Shown one piece after another: positions 50,040 to 60,460 of a stretch of DNA of 64,000 bases. Source of the stretch: Begonia masoniana (taxonomy: Eukaryota > Streptophyta > Magnoliopsida > Cucurbitales > Begoniaceae); the NCBI GenBank assembly GCA_022432975.1, contig CM039512.1:32634545-32698544 (forward strand), written 5' to 3'. The position numbers and the translations under genes are program-made. A model generated the notes under the pieces. The model was given only the letters and a program-made list of their open reading frames with translations. It had not been told where the DNA came from and did no database searches. Within the stretch, counting starts at the first letter, position 1. The number at the start of each line of letters is the position of its first letter.

Positions 50040-50227
50040 CAAACAAAGCCGTGAGTGGAGGATATTGGGCTGCAGCCCAATCCCCAGAGTGGACAATATC
50101 TTGCTGGGAAGAGGGGTCGTTACAAAACACGTGAGCAAGTGAGAAAGGTTCGTTTAACTTACATATTTTTAGTTTGTTTATTTCTTCTCTTTACTTGTTG
50201 GTTATTCTAAATTTTGACCATACCATG

Positions 50228-50805
50228 AGTAGAGAAGTACAACACTCTAATTTTGATCCAAATATGTTCATGAGGACTATATAAGATCAATTTAAGGCAC
50301 TAAAAGTGCAGTTGGATATAATGGAGTCCCCAACGACAAGCCATGCACGAAAAGGTAAAGCACCAATAGTACATGAACATGAGCAATCATTCACGGATGA
50401 TAAGTACATAAGAGGAAGAGGATTTAAAACAAATTCAGAGGATGGAAACCTACGCTACATCAAATTAGTAATACCTCTTTTTCAAGGTAAAAGTGATCTC
50501 GAGTTATATTTGGAATGGGAAAGAAAAGTTGATAATATGCTTGATTATCAAAACTTCACCGAGGAAAAAAATATTAAGCTAGCCATGGAGTTCATGGATT
50601 ACGCAAGCATATGGTGAGATCAATTACTAAGGAACCGAAGGAGATATAGTGAGCAACCCTGGGAGCAAATAAAGGTAACTATGAGAGAGCAATTTATTCA
50701 TGGCCACTATTATCGAGATTTGTACTGAAAGTTACAAGGTTTGACTCAAGGAGTTAAGAGTGTGAAGGAATACTACAAGGGAGTGTGAAGTAATATTACA
50801 AGGGA
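50228..50805 (+). pseudogene. Gypsy gag fragment (host of Cassandra)
   Basis: It starts MSREVQHSNFDPNMF with an early TAA, then reads LVIPLFQGKSDLELYLEWERK, KLAMEFMDYASIW and, past a TGA, QLLRNRRRYSEQPWEQIK and FIHGHYYRDLY, the retrotransposon gag core. Further stops follow and it ends near KEYYKGV. The last 15 bp (TACTACAAGGGAGT) recur with changes 20 bp later. This gag type differs from that of the A, C and D elements. A zinc-knuckle remnant (NCRYCGLKHYMC) survives at 53436-53470, beyond the inserted LTR. Confidence 0.82.
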
Positions 50806-50809
50806 GTTG

Positions 50810-53436
50810 GAAGCACCTACCCCGGCTCAGTGCGCTACTTTTCTCATCATTACCACGTTTAAAACGAAGTTTAAAATAATTTTTTATAAAATTTTGACTC
50901 GATTTTTTGGGTTTTTCAAACCTTCAAAAATAGTTGGAAAACGTGTCAAGAAAGGTCGGGTTAACATATTATAAGTAGGAAAATTTTTAAAATAATTTCC
51001 AAGTGGCTCACATAGGCGCCGTGCGCGCGTCGCCACGGCCACGCGCGCAGCAGCGCACCGCACGCGCGTCGCCACGGCCACGCGCGCAGCAGCGCACCGC
51101 GCGCGCGAGGTGCCGATCAATCGGCGCAACCTCTCGGGTTATCAATCAAAAACAGCACAAAAGTGCCGATCGATCGGCACTGGGCGTTGTGCGTGCCCCA
51201 GCAGTGCGCCTGCTACGCGCACCCAACTCAGCGCTAGCGTGCGCGAGGTGCCGATCGATCGACGCAACCTCTCGGGTTGTTAATCAAAAATAGCACAAAA
51301 GTGTCGATCGATCGGCGCTGGGCGTTGCGCATGCCCCAGCAGCGCGCACCGCGCACCCAGCCCAGTGCCAGCGCGCCCTCTGCGCCCCACCTCCGACCAT
51401 CAGCGCCTCCTACACCCTTTTTTCCATGTTTCTTCAAATCTCACACAACCAACTCACCTAAAATTTACCCAAAATTTTTCCCAACATTTCCCACTTCTCG
51501 ACACGTGAAAATCCCAGAAACACGTCTCTAAAACGTCATCGAAAAAGTGAAAATTTGTGAAAACAAACAATGCTTTGTTAATAAAATTCGACCAGCATAA
51601 CGTTTAAAGTTTCGAAAACCAAAACCTTGAAACAAACATTTATACAACAAATCCCCAAAACATTAACCAAAAGAGTTATAAATTCCCCATTATTTACACA
51701 AACAAAATCCCATGGTCGAGATGTCCCGACAAATACCTGCACCGGCATGCCCCGTGCGTCACCGACTGCTCCCTAGTCTTGGCCTCCCTCATCTAACTCA
51801 CTTGCAATTACGTCGTCACCTACACCACATAACACAAAACGTAAGCCTAATGCTTAGCAAGTAGGGAATAATGAATGTAAAAATACAATGCACACTCAAC
51901 CCCTAACACATGCAGTTTCTACTCGCCCTGTTGTTTTCGTTTCATTAATCTTTCACTTTACGGTGTGGATCAAGTAGGCACACATCCGAGCCCCGCTCAT
52001 TGGACGGCCACAACTTGACCCAGCAGAGCAAGACCGTAGGCACTCATCTGGGCCCCACCCATTGGATGGACATACACGATCCCTTCCCACGTCGATCATA
52101 GAACCTCGTTCATAATCACAACAACTTACATACTTTCAGTGTACATCTCTCGTAGAGCCCCTCGCAAGTGCTACCCTAGCACCCTAACGCGATTAGGCGA
52201 CTCCACTCAAGACACCATTACATTTATTCTTATCTTATTACGTTTCATGCTCACATTTCAAAACCGTGTTCAAAATTCGTTTTTCATAGTTCGAAAACAA
52301 TGATGCATATCACACAATGCTCAAACACAAAACAAAACAACCAACCAACAATTAAGCCTATTGTTCCATGGTGTAGGCCCGAAGGAAAAAGACATACACT
52401 CCACTACTTATCTCGATTCCTGCAACGCACTTACTCACTTCGATTACGCCAAAAGCTCAACTCGTTACCCTAGCATATTAGGGGAAAAAACACTTAGAAA
52501 CTATTAAGATAAATCTAAGGAATGCCTAAACTAAATTTAATAACAACTTAAACGGACTCTAAAGTCTAAAACCCTCAAACCCGAAATTCCCACAATTTTA
52601 GTATCCAAACTTCAATCGGCCATAACTTACTCGTTTTTCATCAGATTTCAACAATCTACCCCATTCCGTAAACCTCTACATATTTACTTTCCAATGAATT
52701 AAACCAATTTAGCAACTAAACAACATGGCCGATCAAAATTCCACAAACAGAATCGGAGACCTAACATACCAAACCCGATTTTTCACCAATTTCAACCAAT
52801 TCTCTAATCTATCTCTATAAACGACCTAAACCAATATATTCTAAGTTTAAACCACCAAAAATAGGAAGAAAACTCACCAAGAAAAGAAAATTTCTGAGGT
52901 TCACTATTAGGGTTTCCAAACCCATACTAAACATCACCAAAACTCCTCAAAAACACCAAAAATCACTACCTAAATGCATATAACATAAAACTCATTCAAA
53001 ACTAACCTTGATTCCTTGCTAAAATTGAAGAAATGGAGAAGGAGAACTCCTCTAATGGTGCTGCAAATTTTTCGTGGGAGGGAGGAGGAAGAAAGACTAC
53101 TTTTGTCTTTTTTACCCTAAACCTAACACCTTTTATTAAATCACACTTCTTCCCTTTTTAAATTTTCCCACTAACTTTTTATTTTTGTGAATTAAACCAC
53201 TCACTTCTCTTCCTTATTTCTATCAACGTGATGCATCATTTCTTTCCCTCTCACTTAACATTTCATTGTTTGTATTTTAAACAACAATGACACTAATTCA
53301 TTCCAACTCTAGAATTTTGTATACAACTTGCACTTCCAACCAATTGTTAAGAAAAACTCCAGAATGTATGCTAAACCCTCGTAACATAACCTAATCTAAG
53401 GCTATGTACGCTAAAGGAAATTTTCAGGGTGTTACA
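50810..53436 (-). mobile_element. Family B-like LTR (about 2.6 kb), diverged
   Basis: Minus sense, starting at 53436 (TGTAACACCCTG). It resembles the 22110 solo LTR in GGCTnAGnGCGCTAC near its 3' end and in the AAACTTCnAnCGGnCATAACTT region. The leader acceptor GGTGTAG|GTGACG is at 51821-51820 and the GGGCCTACACCA box at about 52380. The donor reads GAG|ATAAGT at 52405, a G-to-A loss of the GT. There is no large array. The left edge is ragged and no target duplication is visible. Confidence 0.75.
51003..51400. repeat. Palindromic GC tract with duplicated GATCGATC hairpins
   Basis: An 18-bp perfect palindrome, GTGCCGATCGATCGGCAC, lies at 51163-51180. A segment of about 135 bp with GAGGTGCCGATC(A/G)ATCG and CAACCTCTCGGGTT is tandemly duplicated (from about 51108 and 51243). 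CACGGCCACGCGCGCAGCAG is also duplicated at 51034 and 51071. Confidence 0.88.
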
Positions 53437-53468
53437 ATTGCAGATATTGTGGACTAAAACATTATATG
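53436..53468 (+). pseudogene. CCHC-like remnant of gag
   Basis: Reads NCRYCGLKHYMC between two LTRs, with the spacing of a retroviral zinc knuckle. It probably belongs to the gag fragment at 50228 separated by the 50810-53436 LTR. Confidence 0.4.
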
Positions 53469-54024
53469 TGTAATACCCGGCTTTACGGGATATTAATATT
53501 TTAATGTATGATGGTATTTTTGTAAATATGTCAATTCATGTCCGTTTTGCAAATGGAAAGCGTCATTACGATCCTAACGATTAATAGGAATTTTAAGGAA
53601 TTTACGAGAATTTTTGGAGTAATAACGCTATATTTCGAGAAATTACGTTTCTCGTAATATGAATGACGTTTTAGTAAAAATAGTAAACGAGGTCCGAATT
53701 GTGAACGGACAGTTTTAATAAATCTCAAATAAGAAGTTGGAGTTATTGACAAAATAAGGAAATTTGGAGAAACCGAATCGTTAGACAATTAACGAAATGA
53801 GGGACGAAACAAATAGAAAACAAAAGAAGGGCAAAATGGTAAATTGCCAAGTCAATTTAATTAAAACAAAAATTTTTCTCTTTTCTCCCTCACTTCTCCT
53901 TCTTCGTGTGAACCTTCCTTCACCGGCGATTTTCTTCTCCCACGCACGGCGTTCTCCATTTCCGACGATCGAGCTTGCCGATTTTCTCGATCCTTCACGT
54001 TTCTTCCTCCTCTCACAATCCTAG

Positions 54025-54405
54025 GTAAGATTCTAAAGCTTTGGAAACATATTGTTTGGTTTTTACGGAGCTAAAAACATTAGGGTTCCGTTTAGGGTTT
54101 CGTTAAAAATGCGAATTAGGGTTCCAAATTTATAGGTTAGCCGTAATTAAGGATATAGTGAACGTATCGAACGTTATGGGACGAATTTAATTGATTTAGG
54201 ACGAATGTTAAAATTTGAGAATTTCTGGGTTTTAGGGAAAAACTCGTTAATTGTTCTTTCGAGGTATCAGTCGTAAATTTGTTTGTCGATATGCCTCGAT
54301 TAGTTAAATTAGAGCGTTAAGGAATCTCCTTAGTAAAGATTTCGCAAAAATTGGACGTTTAATAGTTTAAACTCGTTTTAACGATAATTTGGTGAAATTG
54401 CCTAG
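54025..54405 (+). other. Putative leader intron 1, family C
   Basis: ATCCTAG|GTAAGATTC to TTGCCTAG|GTGAACGC, 381 bp. It leaves a 42-nt exon 2. The donor is also present in the 3' LTR at 59636. Confidence 0.65.
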
Positions 54406-54447
54406 GTGAACGCTCGTGGACGGAGCTTGGATTTCAGCGTGCACGAG

Positions 54448-54975
54448 GTAAGTTCTCGTGATCTTCTCTGGCCGATTGGCCTACACTGTACGTCGAAGTC
54501 GTCTCGAGGAGTTTTGGTGATGCGTTTGTTTAAATTGTTTTTGTTGGGTAGTTAGGTTAGTCGTTTATAGGTTATGTTTGTTTATTGTCTTGATGGTACA
54601 CATGCTGGTTGTTTACTTTATGCATTTGACTGCTCATGCATCACATCTGTTAAAGCATATGTTTAAGGAAACGAAATGAATCTACGTAATCTGTTATCTG
54701 GTCACGGCGAGGTGGTTTAGACCTCGGTGACATTCTGTCTGCGACCTAATTAAAAAGTAAAATGAACCAACAAAATCTACGTAATCTATTATCTGGTCAC
54801 GACGAGGTGGGTTTAGGCCTCGGGGACGATCTGTCTGCAACGTAATGAATCTAAATCTGTTATCTGCATGTTTTATGAATGACATACGCATCTGCACGCA
54901 TTCTGCATGTACGAGAGCTTGCTGAGATTTTTATCTCATAGGTGTCTGTATGGTATAAGTGTCTGTATGGTGTAG
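54448..54975 (+). other. Putative leader intron 2, family C
   Basis: GCACGAG|GTAAGTTCTC to TATGGTGTAG|GTTAC, 528 bp. The GGCCGATTGGCCTACAC box is at 54470-54486; its CCTACAC arm pairs with GTGTAGG at the acceptor. Inside is a diverged pair of about 95-bp repeats (54683 and 54777), CTACGTAATCTnTTATCTGG, that could be an early-stage array. Confidence 0.65.
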
Positions 54976-55499
54976 GTTACTTCAACATAGGTGAGGACGA
55001 GATCCCTCCACTTGAGGAGTGATGCAGTTGACGGAGGATGGCTTGCGTGGTGTGCTGGCGCAGTCGATGCTTACCTGACCCGTGGGGATGTACGTATAGG
55101 TTTAGGGGTTATTGGGATCGTCTGGGCTGATGGTTGTATAGACATTTTAGGATGTTTGGATCTGATAGTTGATAGATTAAATGATTTATAAATGTTTTGG
55201 AGATTGATTTTATAACCTTTTGTTTGATTTCAAAACAGGTGGATTTGTTTAGGTTTCAAACATATCAACGCAGTTCGTTTTCATGAAATTTGATCGCATT
55301 TTAGATACGTTTTGAGTCGTTATTTAGGGTGATTCGGTGAATGTGAAAAAGATGAGGATACGAGTGAGTTTATATTTGATGTTATTGTGTTGGTTAGGGT
55401 TATGTATAAGTCGTATTTGTGTATTTGGCATAGAGAGAAAAAAAGAAAGAAAGAAAGAGGAAAGAAATGGAACGAAAGAGGGAGGGAGGCAGTGAGGGT

Positions 55500-55650
55500 G
55501 GCAATTGATCGCCTGAGGAGGGGATCAATCTCCCCTCTTGGATCGCCACTCCCTGGAATTCCAGGGAGTGTGGCGATCAATCGCCACAAACTGTGGCGAT
55601 TGATCGCCACTGGAGTTTTGGCAACAGGCGAACAATCGCTTGTTGCAATC
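55500..55650. repeat. Serial palindromes near the family C LTR end
   Basis: A 24-bp perfect palindrome lies at 55547-55570 (half-site CACTCCCTGGAA). It is followed by GTGGCGAT-CA-ATCGCCAC and GTGGCGAT-TG-ATCGCCAC hairpins. The primer-binding site is about 250 bp downstream. Confidence 0.9.
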
Positions 55651-55892
55651 GCCCCTGTATATTTAGGATGAAAATCCCTTTTTGCCCCTCGGCCGATGCT
55701 GAATTGTTTTAAATGTTTTTAATTGTTTTACATATTTGTTTTAATTGTTTTAGTATTTGTTTTAAACGAATTACTAAACGAACTCTGATTTTGATTTAAT
55801 AACTGCTTAAGGTTAGGTCTAAAGTTTATAATGATAAGTATAAAAAAAATAGTACGAGAAAAATTGGGTACAGTATTAGGGTCGTTACATTA

Positions 55893-55905
55893 TGGTATCA
55901 GAGCC
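55893..55905 (+). promoter_or_regulatory. Primer-binding site, family C
   Basis: TGGTATCAGAGCC, complementary to initiator-Met tRNA, three bases past the LTR end. Confidence 0.95.
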
Positions 55906-55975
55906 CCCGGGTTTTAAAATCGGTTCTGTAGACTGCTCGACTGCACAACCACTACGCGGACATTCTTCATCAAAT

Positions 55976-56040
55976 GTAAGTATGTTTATAGCTTTAATTG
56001 ATTTCTATTTTCTTAGAGTTGTGTGTTTTAACCTATATAG
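55976..56040 (+). other. Putative leader intron 3 upstream of gag
   Basis: CATCAAAT|GTAAGTATG to CCTATATAG|GACTT, 65 bp, ending 13 nt before the gag ATG at 56054. An alternative acceptor, TTTTCTTAG, is at 56015. Confidence 0.65.
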
Positions 56041-56053
56041 GACTTATAGAACT

Positions 56054-57170
56054 ATGGTGCGTCGAGGAAACGATCGAGATGACCGAGACGATACGATAGA
56101 TAACCTTAAGGACTTCATTGCTCAACAGTCTCAACATATGGAGCGACAGGCTCAACAGATGGAGAGACAATCTCAACAGTTGGGCACCCTTATTGACCGA
56201 GAGGGCGTTAGAGCTCGGGAGGCAGCCATTCCGGGTAATCGTGGGATGGAGAGATTTCAGAAGCTCCAGCCCCCTATATTTAACGGATAGTCTACGTATC
56301 CCTCTTCAGCTGAGGAGTGGATTCGCACCATGGAGGACATGCTGGCATATGCGAGCATTGAGGACGGAGAGAAGGTGGCGTTGGTGACTTACCACCTAGC
56401 GTTAGATGCCTGGTTTTGGTGGGATTCCATCAAGATGACCACCGATTTGACAGTTATGGGTTGGGAGCGATTCAAGATGTTGTTCTATGATAAGTATTTC
56501 AGCCATACGGTACGGGAGGCGAAGATGGTGGAATTTATGCAGTTACGGCAAGTTGGTTCGATTGCCGAGTATGTGAGGAAGTTCGAAGCCCTTTCTCGAT
56601 TCACGCCACGTCAGGTCAGCGTTAATGAGGACACGGTACGCAGATTTTTACAGGGACTTGGCCAGGAGTTCCGGATGCGTCTTACTATATCTGGGGTACG
56701 GAATGTATCCTATGACGAGATTGTGGCTAGAGCGCTTGAGATAGAGGCAGTTGATCAGAGTTCTGCCAAACCGAGGGAACCATCTGAGGGCTTCTTTCGA
56801 GAGATTCACCCCCAGATCAGAAGTAAGGACTGGCAGCCGAGAGCACAGCCACAACAACAACAATAGAGAGGCGTTAAGAGGCCTTTAGAGGGAGGCAACG
56901 ATCGAGGGAAAGGTAAACAGGTACAAGGTGCTTCTCAAATGACTTGGTGCCCTAAGTGCCAGAAAGAACACGGTGGTGAGTGCCGGGTTGGCACGAACAA
57001 ATGTTTTAGGTGTGGTGGAGCTGACCACTTTGTTAAAGACTGCCCGAAGCCCGGCCGAGATCAGTCAGGCAGTGATCGGAGGAGGATTATGCCGAGGATC
57101 TTTGCATTTATCGAGCCTGGTGATGTTAATGATGGGGCCCTGCCTTCTCTTATTACAGGTACTGTCTTGA
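56054..57170 (+). pseudogene. Family C gag with two in-frame stops
   Basis: It starts MVRRGNDRDDRDD and has a Gln-rich heptad-like stretch (QQMERQSQQLG), the gag core AEEWIRTMEDMLAYASIEDGE, FYDKYFSHTVREAKMVEFMQ and VRKFEALSRFTPRQ, a basic linker, and a CCHC knuckle (CFRCGGADHFVKDC) preceded by a CPKC pair. TAG stops lie at 56288-56290, just before the core, and 56864-56866, in the linker; the frame is otherwise continuous. The protease part ends after GTVLI without a DTG motif. From the primer-site ATG (55892) the same frame is open into gag, adding 54 residues if intron 3 is kept. Confidence 0.9.
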
Positions 57171-59065
57171 TTACCCATATAGCAATATGTAGGTGGGTAA
57201 GAAGAGTTACTAGGCGAACCTCGACGAGTGGATAGTAGACTACATATAGGACAATATAGACCTTATAGATATAGAATTAGCATTAGTAGGATTAGCATGA
57301 CTTAACCACGTGAGGTGGTGCAACTAAGAATCTAGTTACCATTAGAGGAGTACGCCCTAAGCGATATGGCTTTCAATAAGTAGAAATGGAGTTTATTTGG
57401 CGATCCCTTGGAGTATTAGAATAAGACTAATCAAGAAAAATGGAAGTTTAGATATAAACTTATTGAGGAATACCCTAGATTGTTGTAATACTTAGAGTGT
57501 GTTTAAATAGAGATGAGGGAGTACCATAGAATTCGTATGTTGGAGATTCGTGAGAAGTTGAGAGTGTCTAGACGAAGGTAGAATTCAAGAGCTAACGACT
57601 AGGAGAAACAAAAGAGTGTGGACCATTTAGTAACTTCGAAGAAAAATCTTTGTGCGATATTGGGAATAATTGAAGGAGATTGTTGTACTAACCGAAGGGT
57701 TAAGGTTAGAATAGGTAGTTGGAGCGAATTTACGACAAAACTTAGTGATTCCATTGTACATAGGGTTAACAAGGAGTTGAGCTAAACGAATGAGCGTAAT
57801 GTATATAGTAAGAGGAAAGACATAGCGATAGAATTCATTGAGGTCGCTTAGAACAATACATGATGTTTGTAACGTTTTAGTTACAAAGGGACCAGGAACC
57901 TAAGCGAGTGGTAACCTTATCCCAGATGGATTCGTTGAAACCTCGGGGTAATCTCGACGAGATGGTTTGTGAAATTAAAGATTTGAATCTTAGTTGAGAA
58001 TTTTTATTAAGACTGGCGAGGTGCCCAAGGAAGTGTACAATTTGGATAAGTTCTGTGGGGACATTACTAGGGAAATGTGGATTCGGGTGGTCATAAAATA
58101 GACTAAAGTTAAGGCCAACGAAATTATACGTGAGGCTAGTTTTACAACTCCGATATTTATATAGAAATTGTTATACCCGACAGGTGGATAAAGTCGTAGT
58201 GTAATGGAGATTTAGTATTAGAATAAATAATTCGAGAAGGCTTTGATAACGTGAAGTAGTTAAGTACGTGTTCGATAGACGTAGGATTAATGAAATAGAA
58301 GCTAAAGGGACTTAATTCACGGAGTCGAAGTTGAAAATAAAGAGGAGTTTAAATCGCAACTTGGGTGTTGTTAGGAGTCCTTGAAAGATTGTTAACGCAA
58401 ATGACGTCGGAAAGTTGAAGTTATTTCGAGGATTGAGGATAAGAGACAATCTTTAGTAGAAACCAATTAATAAGTTAGAGAGAGTTTAACGTTTTGGGTG
58501 ACTAAATGTAAGCCGATGTGTGCTCGAGATGTTAGATGTCGAGTACACAGTTAGAGGTCGTTCGGTTCAGACTTAGAAATTTGGTAAGATCTGATGCGTG
58601 AACTGAAAATAAGGACTACGATTAGGAAGCTAATATAGAAATCTGGTTGGTGTGTATCCCGATTGTGAACAGGATTGAGGAAATTGCGTTGAAGTATGTG
58701 TTGCAGCCCAGAAATCGGATGAAATGGTAGACATTCAGTGTGGTTGGTGTTAGGAAGCTTAGGCACAGCCCTGACAAAAAGGGGCATGCGCAGATATTAA
58801 AGTGACAATATGTCGTTTGGTTAATTGATTTGAGATTTGAAAGTTGGATTATGCTTAATACTTGAGTAAGAACGTGTACGATCAAATCAAAGGTAGGGAA
58901 TACTAATTTAGGGCCGAGGTTGAAGAGTAGGGTAGAGAGTTTTAGTTTAAAATCACGAAGTATGACCGTAAGTACAGATGATAAATCGAAGTATGAGGAT
59001 GCAAGACATGAGACGTTAATATCAAGGACTATAGGCCAAGGCAAATTTTGAGGACAAAATTTTAA
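57171..59065 (+). other. Non-coding internal filler of the family C element
   Basis: About 1.9 kb of purine-rich plus-strand sequence between gag and the polypurine tract. No RT, RNase H or integrase motif is seen in any frame, and no frame exceeds 140 codons. It could be highly mutated pol or acquired sequence, as in large retrotransposon derivatives. Its last 40 bp (GGACAAAATTTTAAATAAGG) are shared with the flank of the minus-strand element at 62551. Confidence 0.7.
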
Positions 59066-59080
59066 ATAAGGTGGGTGGAA

Positions 59081-60035
59081 TGTAATACCCGGCTTTACGG
59101 GATATTAATATTTTAATGTATGATGGTATTTTTGTAAATATGTCAAATCATATCCGTTTTGCGAACGGAAAGCGTCATTACGATCCTAACGATTAATAGG
59201 AATTTTAAGAAATTTACGAGAATTTTCGGAGCAATAACGCTATATTTCGAGAAATTACGTTTCTCGTAATATGAATGACGTTTTAGTAAAAATAGTAAAC
59301 GAGGTCCGAATTGCGAACGGAAAGTTTTAATAAATCCCAAATAAGAAGTTTGAGTTATTGACAAAATAAGGAAATTTGGAAAAATCGAATCGTTAGACAA
59401 TTAACGAAACGAGGGACGAAACAAATAGAAAACAAAAGAAGGGCAAATTGGTAAATTGCCAAGTCAATTTAATTAAAACAAAAATTCTTCTCTTTTCTCC
59501 CTCACTTCCCCTTCTTCGTGTGAACCTTCCTTCGCCGGCGATTTTCTTCTCCCACGCACGGCGTTCTCCATTTTCGAAGATCGAGCTCTCCAATCGTCTC
59601 GATCCTTCACGTTTCTTCCTCCTCTCGCAACCCTAGGTAAGATTCTAAAGCTTGGGAAACGTATTGTTTGGTTTTTATAGGTTAGCCGTAGTTAAGGATA
59701 TAGTGAACGTATCGAACGTTATGGGACGAATTTAATTGATTTAGGACGAATTTTAAAATTTGAGAATTTTCGAGTTTTAGGGAAAAACTCGTTAATTGTT
59801 CTTTCGAGGTATCAGTCTTAAATTTGTTTGTCAATATGCCTCGATTAGTTAAATTAGAGCTTTAAGGAATCTCCTTAGTAAAGATTTCGCAAAAATTGGA
59901 CGTTTAATAGTTTAAACTCGATTTAACGATAATTTGGTGAAATTGCCTAAGTGAACGCTCGTGGACGGAGCTTGGATTTCAGCGTGCACGAGGTAAGTTC
60001 TCGTGATCTTCTCTGGCCGATTGGCCTACACTGTA
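59081..60035 (+). repeat. Family C 3' LTR, 5' portion only
   Basis: It closely matches the 5' LTR from TGTAATACCCGG to GGCCTACACTGTA, with a gap of about 65 bp relative to it near 59680 (in intron 1). It is interrupted at 60036 by TGTCACGACCC. Confidence 0.93.
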
Positions 60036-60239
60036 TGTCACGACCCTAATACTGTACCCAATTCCCCGTACATTTTTTTTATACTAATCTCGTTCGTGTG
60101 AGCGGAATTAAAACCTTTTAAATCGGAATTGAAATTTGTTTGGTAAGTCGTTTAAAACAAATACTAAATCAATTGAAATTAAAAACCATTTAAAAACAAT
60201 TAAAATAACAAATAAACATAATAGGGGAGGGCAAAAAGG

Positions 60240-60460
60240 GAAAGCATGGGCGATTGATCATGGCGATCAATCGCCCATCGGCGATTGCAACAGGCGAATG
60301 GTCGCCTGTTGCAAATCGCCTGTGGCGACTGATCGCCACAGTTCGTGGCGATCAGTCGCCACGATCTCTGGATTTCTCCAGAGAGCGGCGACCAAGGGGC
60401 GAATGATCCCTTCCTCAGGCGATCATTCGCCACCATCCCTGGAAATCCAATTCCAGGGAG
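60240..60460. repeat. Palindromic GCGATC tract, minus-strand family C LTR
   Basis: GGCGATCAATCGCC, GGCGACTGATCGCCACAG and CTCTGGATTTCTCCAGAGAG can form serial hairpins. It is nearly the same as 17425-17680 in the family E LTR. Confidence 0.85.

Larger units (their letters stand above)
48837..50124 (+). mobile_element. Cassandra TRIM with three LTRs and two internal regions
   Basis: Cassandra is a non-coding terminal-repeat retrotransposon in miniature whose LTRs carry 5S rRNA sequence. LTR1 is 48837-49192, LTR2 49262-49638 and LTR3 49709-50124. Each ends in GGGTCrTTnCA and LTRs 1 and 2 are followed by AATGGTATCAnAGCC (initiator-Met primer site); each later LTR is preceded by a GGGCCCCCG(A/G)GGGGG purine tract. 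AAACA duplicates at 48832-48836 and 50125-50129 show that the whole triple unit behaves as one insertion. Short open frames on both strands are not genes. Confidence 0.93.
53469..55889 (+). repeat. Family C 5' LTR (2.42 kb)
   Basis: Exon 1 ends ATCCTAG at 54024, intron 1 is 54025-54405, exon 2 is 54406-54447 and intron 2 is 54448-54975. A palindrome-rich tract lies at 55500-55650 and the terminal GTACAGTATTAGGGTCGTTACA portion is shared with the solo LTR at 11473. Confidence 0.93.
53469..60035 (+). mobile_element. Family C gypsy element with gag only; 3' LTR truncated
   Basis: The 5' LTR is 53469-55889 (TGTAATACCCGG to GGGTCGTTACA). The primer-binding site TGGTATCAGAGCC is at 55893-55905, gag at 56054-57170, about 1.9 kb of non-coding sequence follows, and the purine tract AATAAGGTGGGTGGAA ends at 59080. 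The 3' LTR (59081-60035) stops where a minus-strand family C LTR starts. No reverse transcriptase or integrase motif was found, so it is probably non-autonomous, mobilised by relatives such as the one at 62.6 kb. Confidence 0.9.

Noticed and set aside
48935..50130. Minus- and plus-strand frames across Cassandra
   Set aside because: Cassandra is non-coding; the frames cross LTR edges and 5S sequence.
50884..51531. GC-rich frames at 51 kb
   Set aside because: Caused by the palindromic GC tract of an LTR; Arg/Ala-rich on both strands.
53531..54024. 85- and 75-codon frames (MSNDSVSPNFLIL and MRDETNRKQKKG)
   Set aside because: They recur at 59143, 59448 and 62231 because they are LTR U3 sequence; both strands open, no promoter-independent support.
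55340..55671. 94-96-codon frames over 55.4-55.7 kb
   Set aside because: They read through the serial palindromes of the LTR on both strands.
58551..59044. Minus-strand 78- and 140-codon frames
   Set aside because: In the non-coding interior of the gag-only element; no motif or start context.
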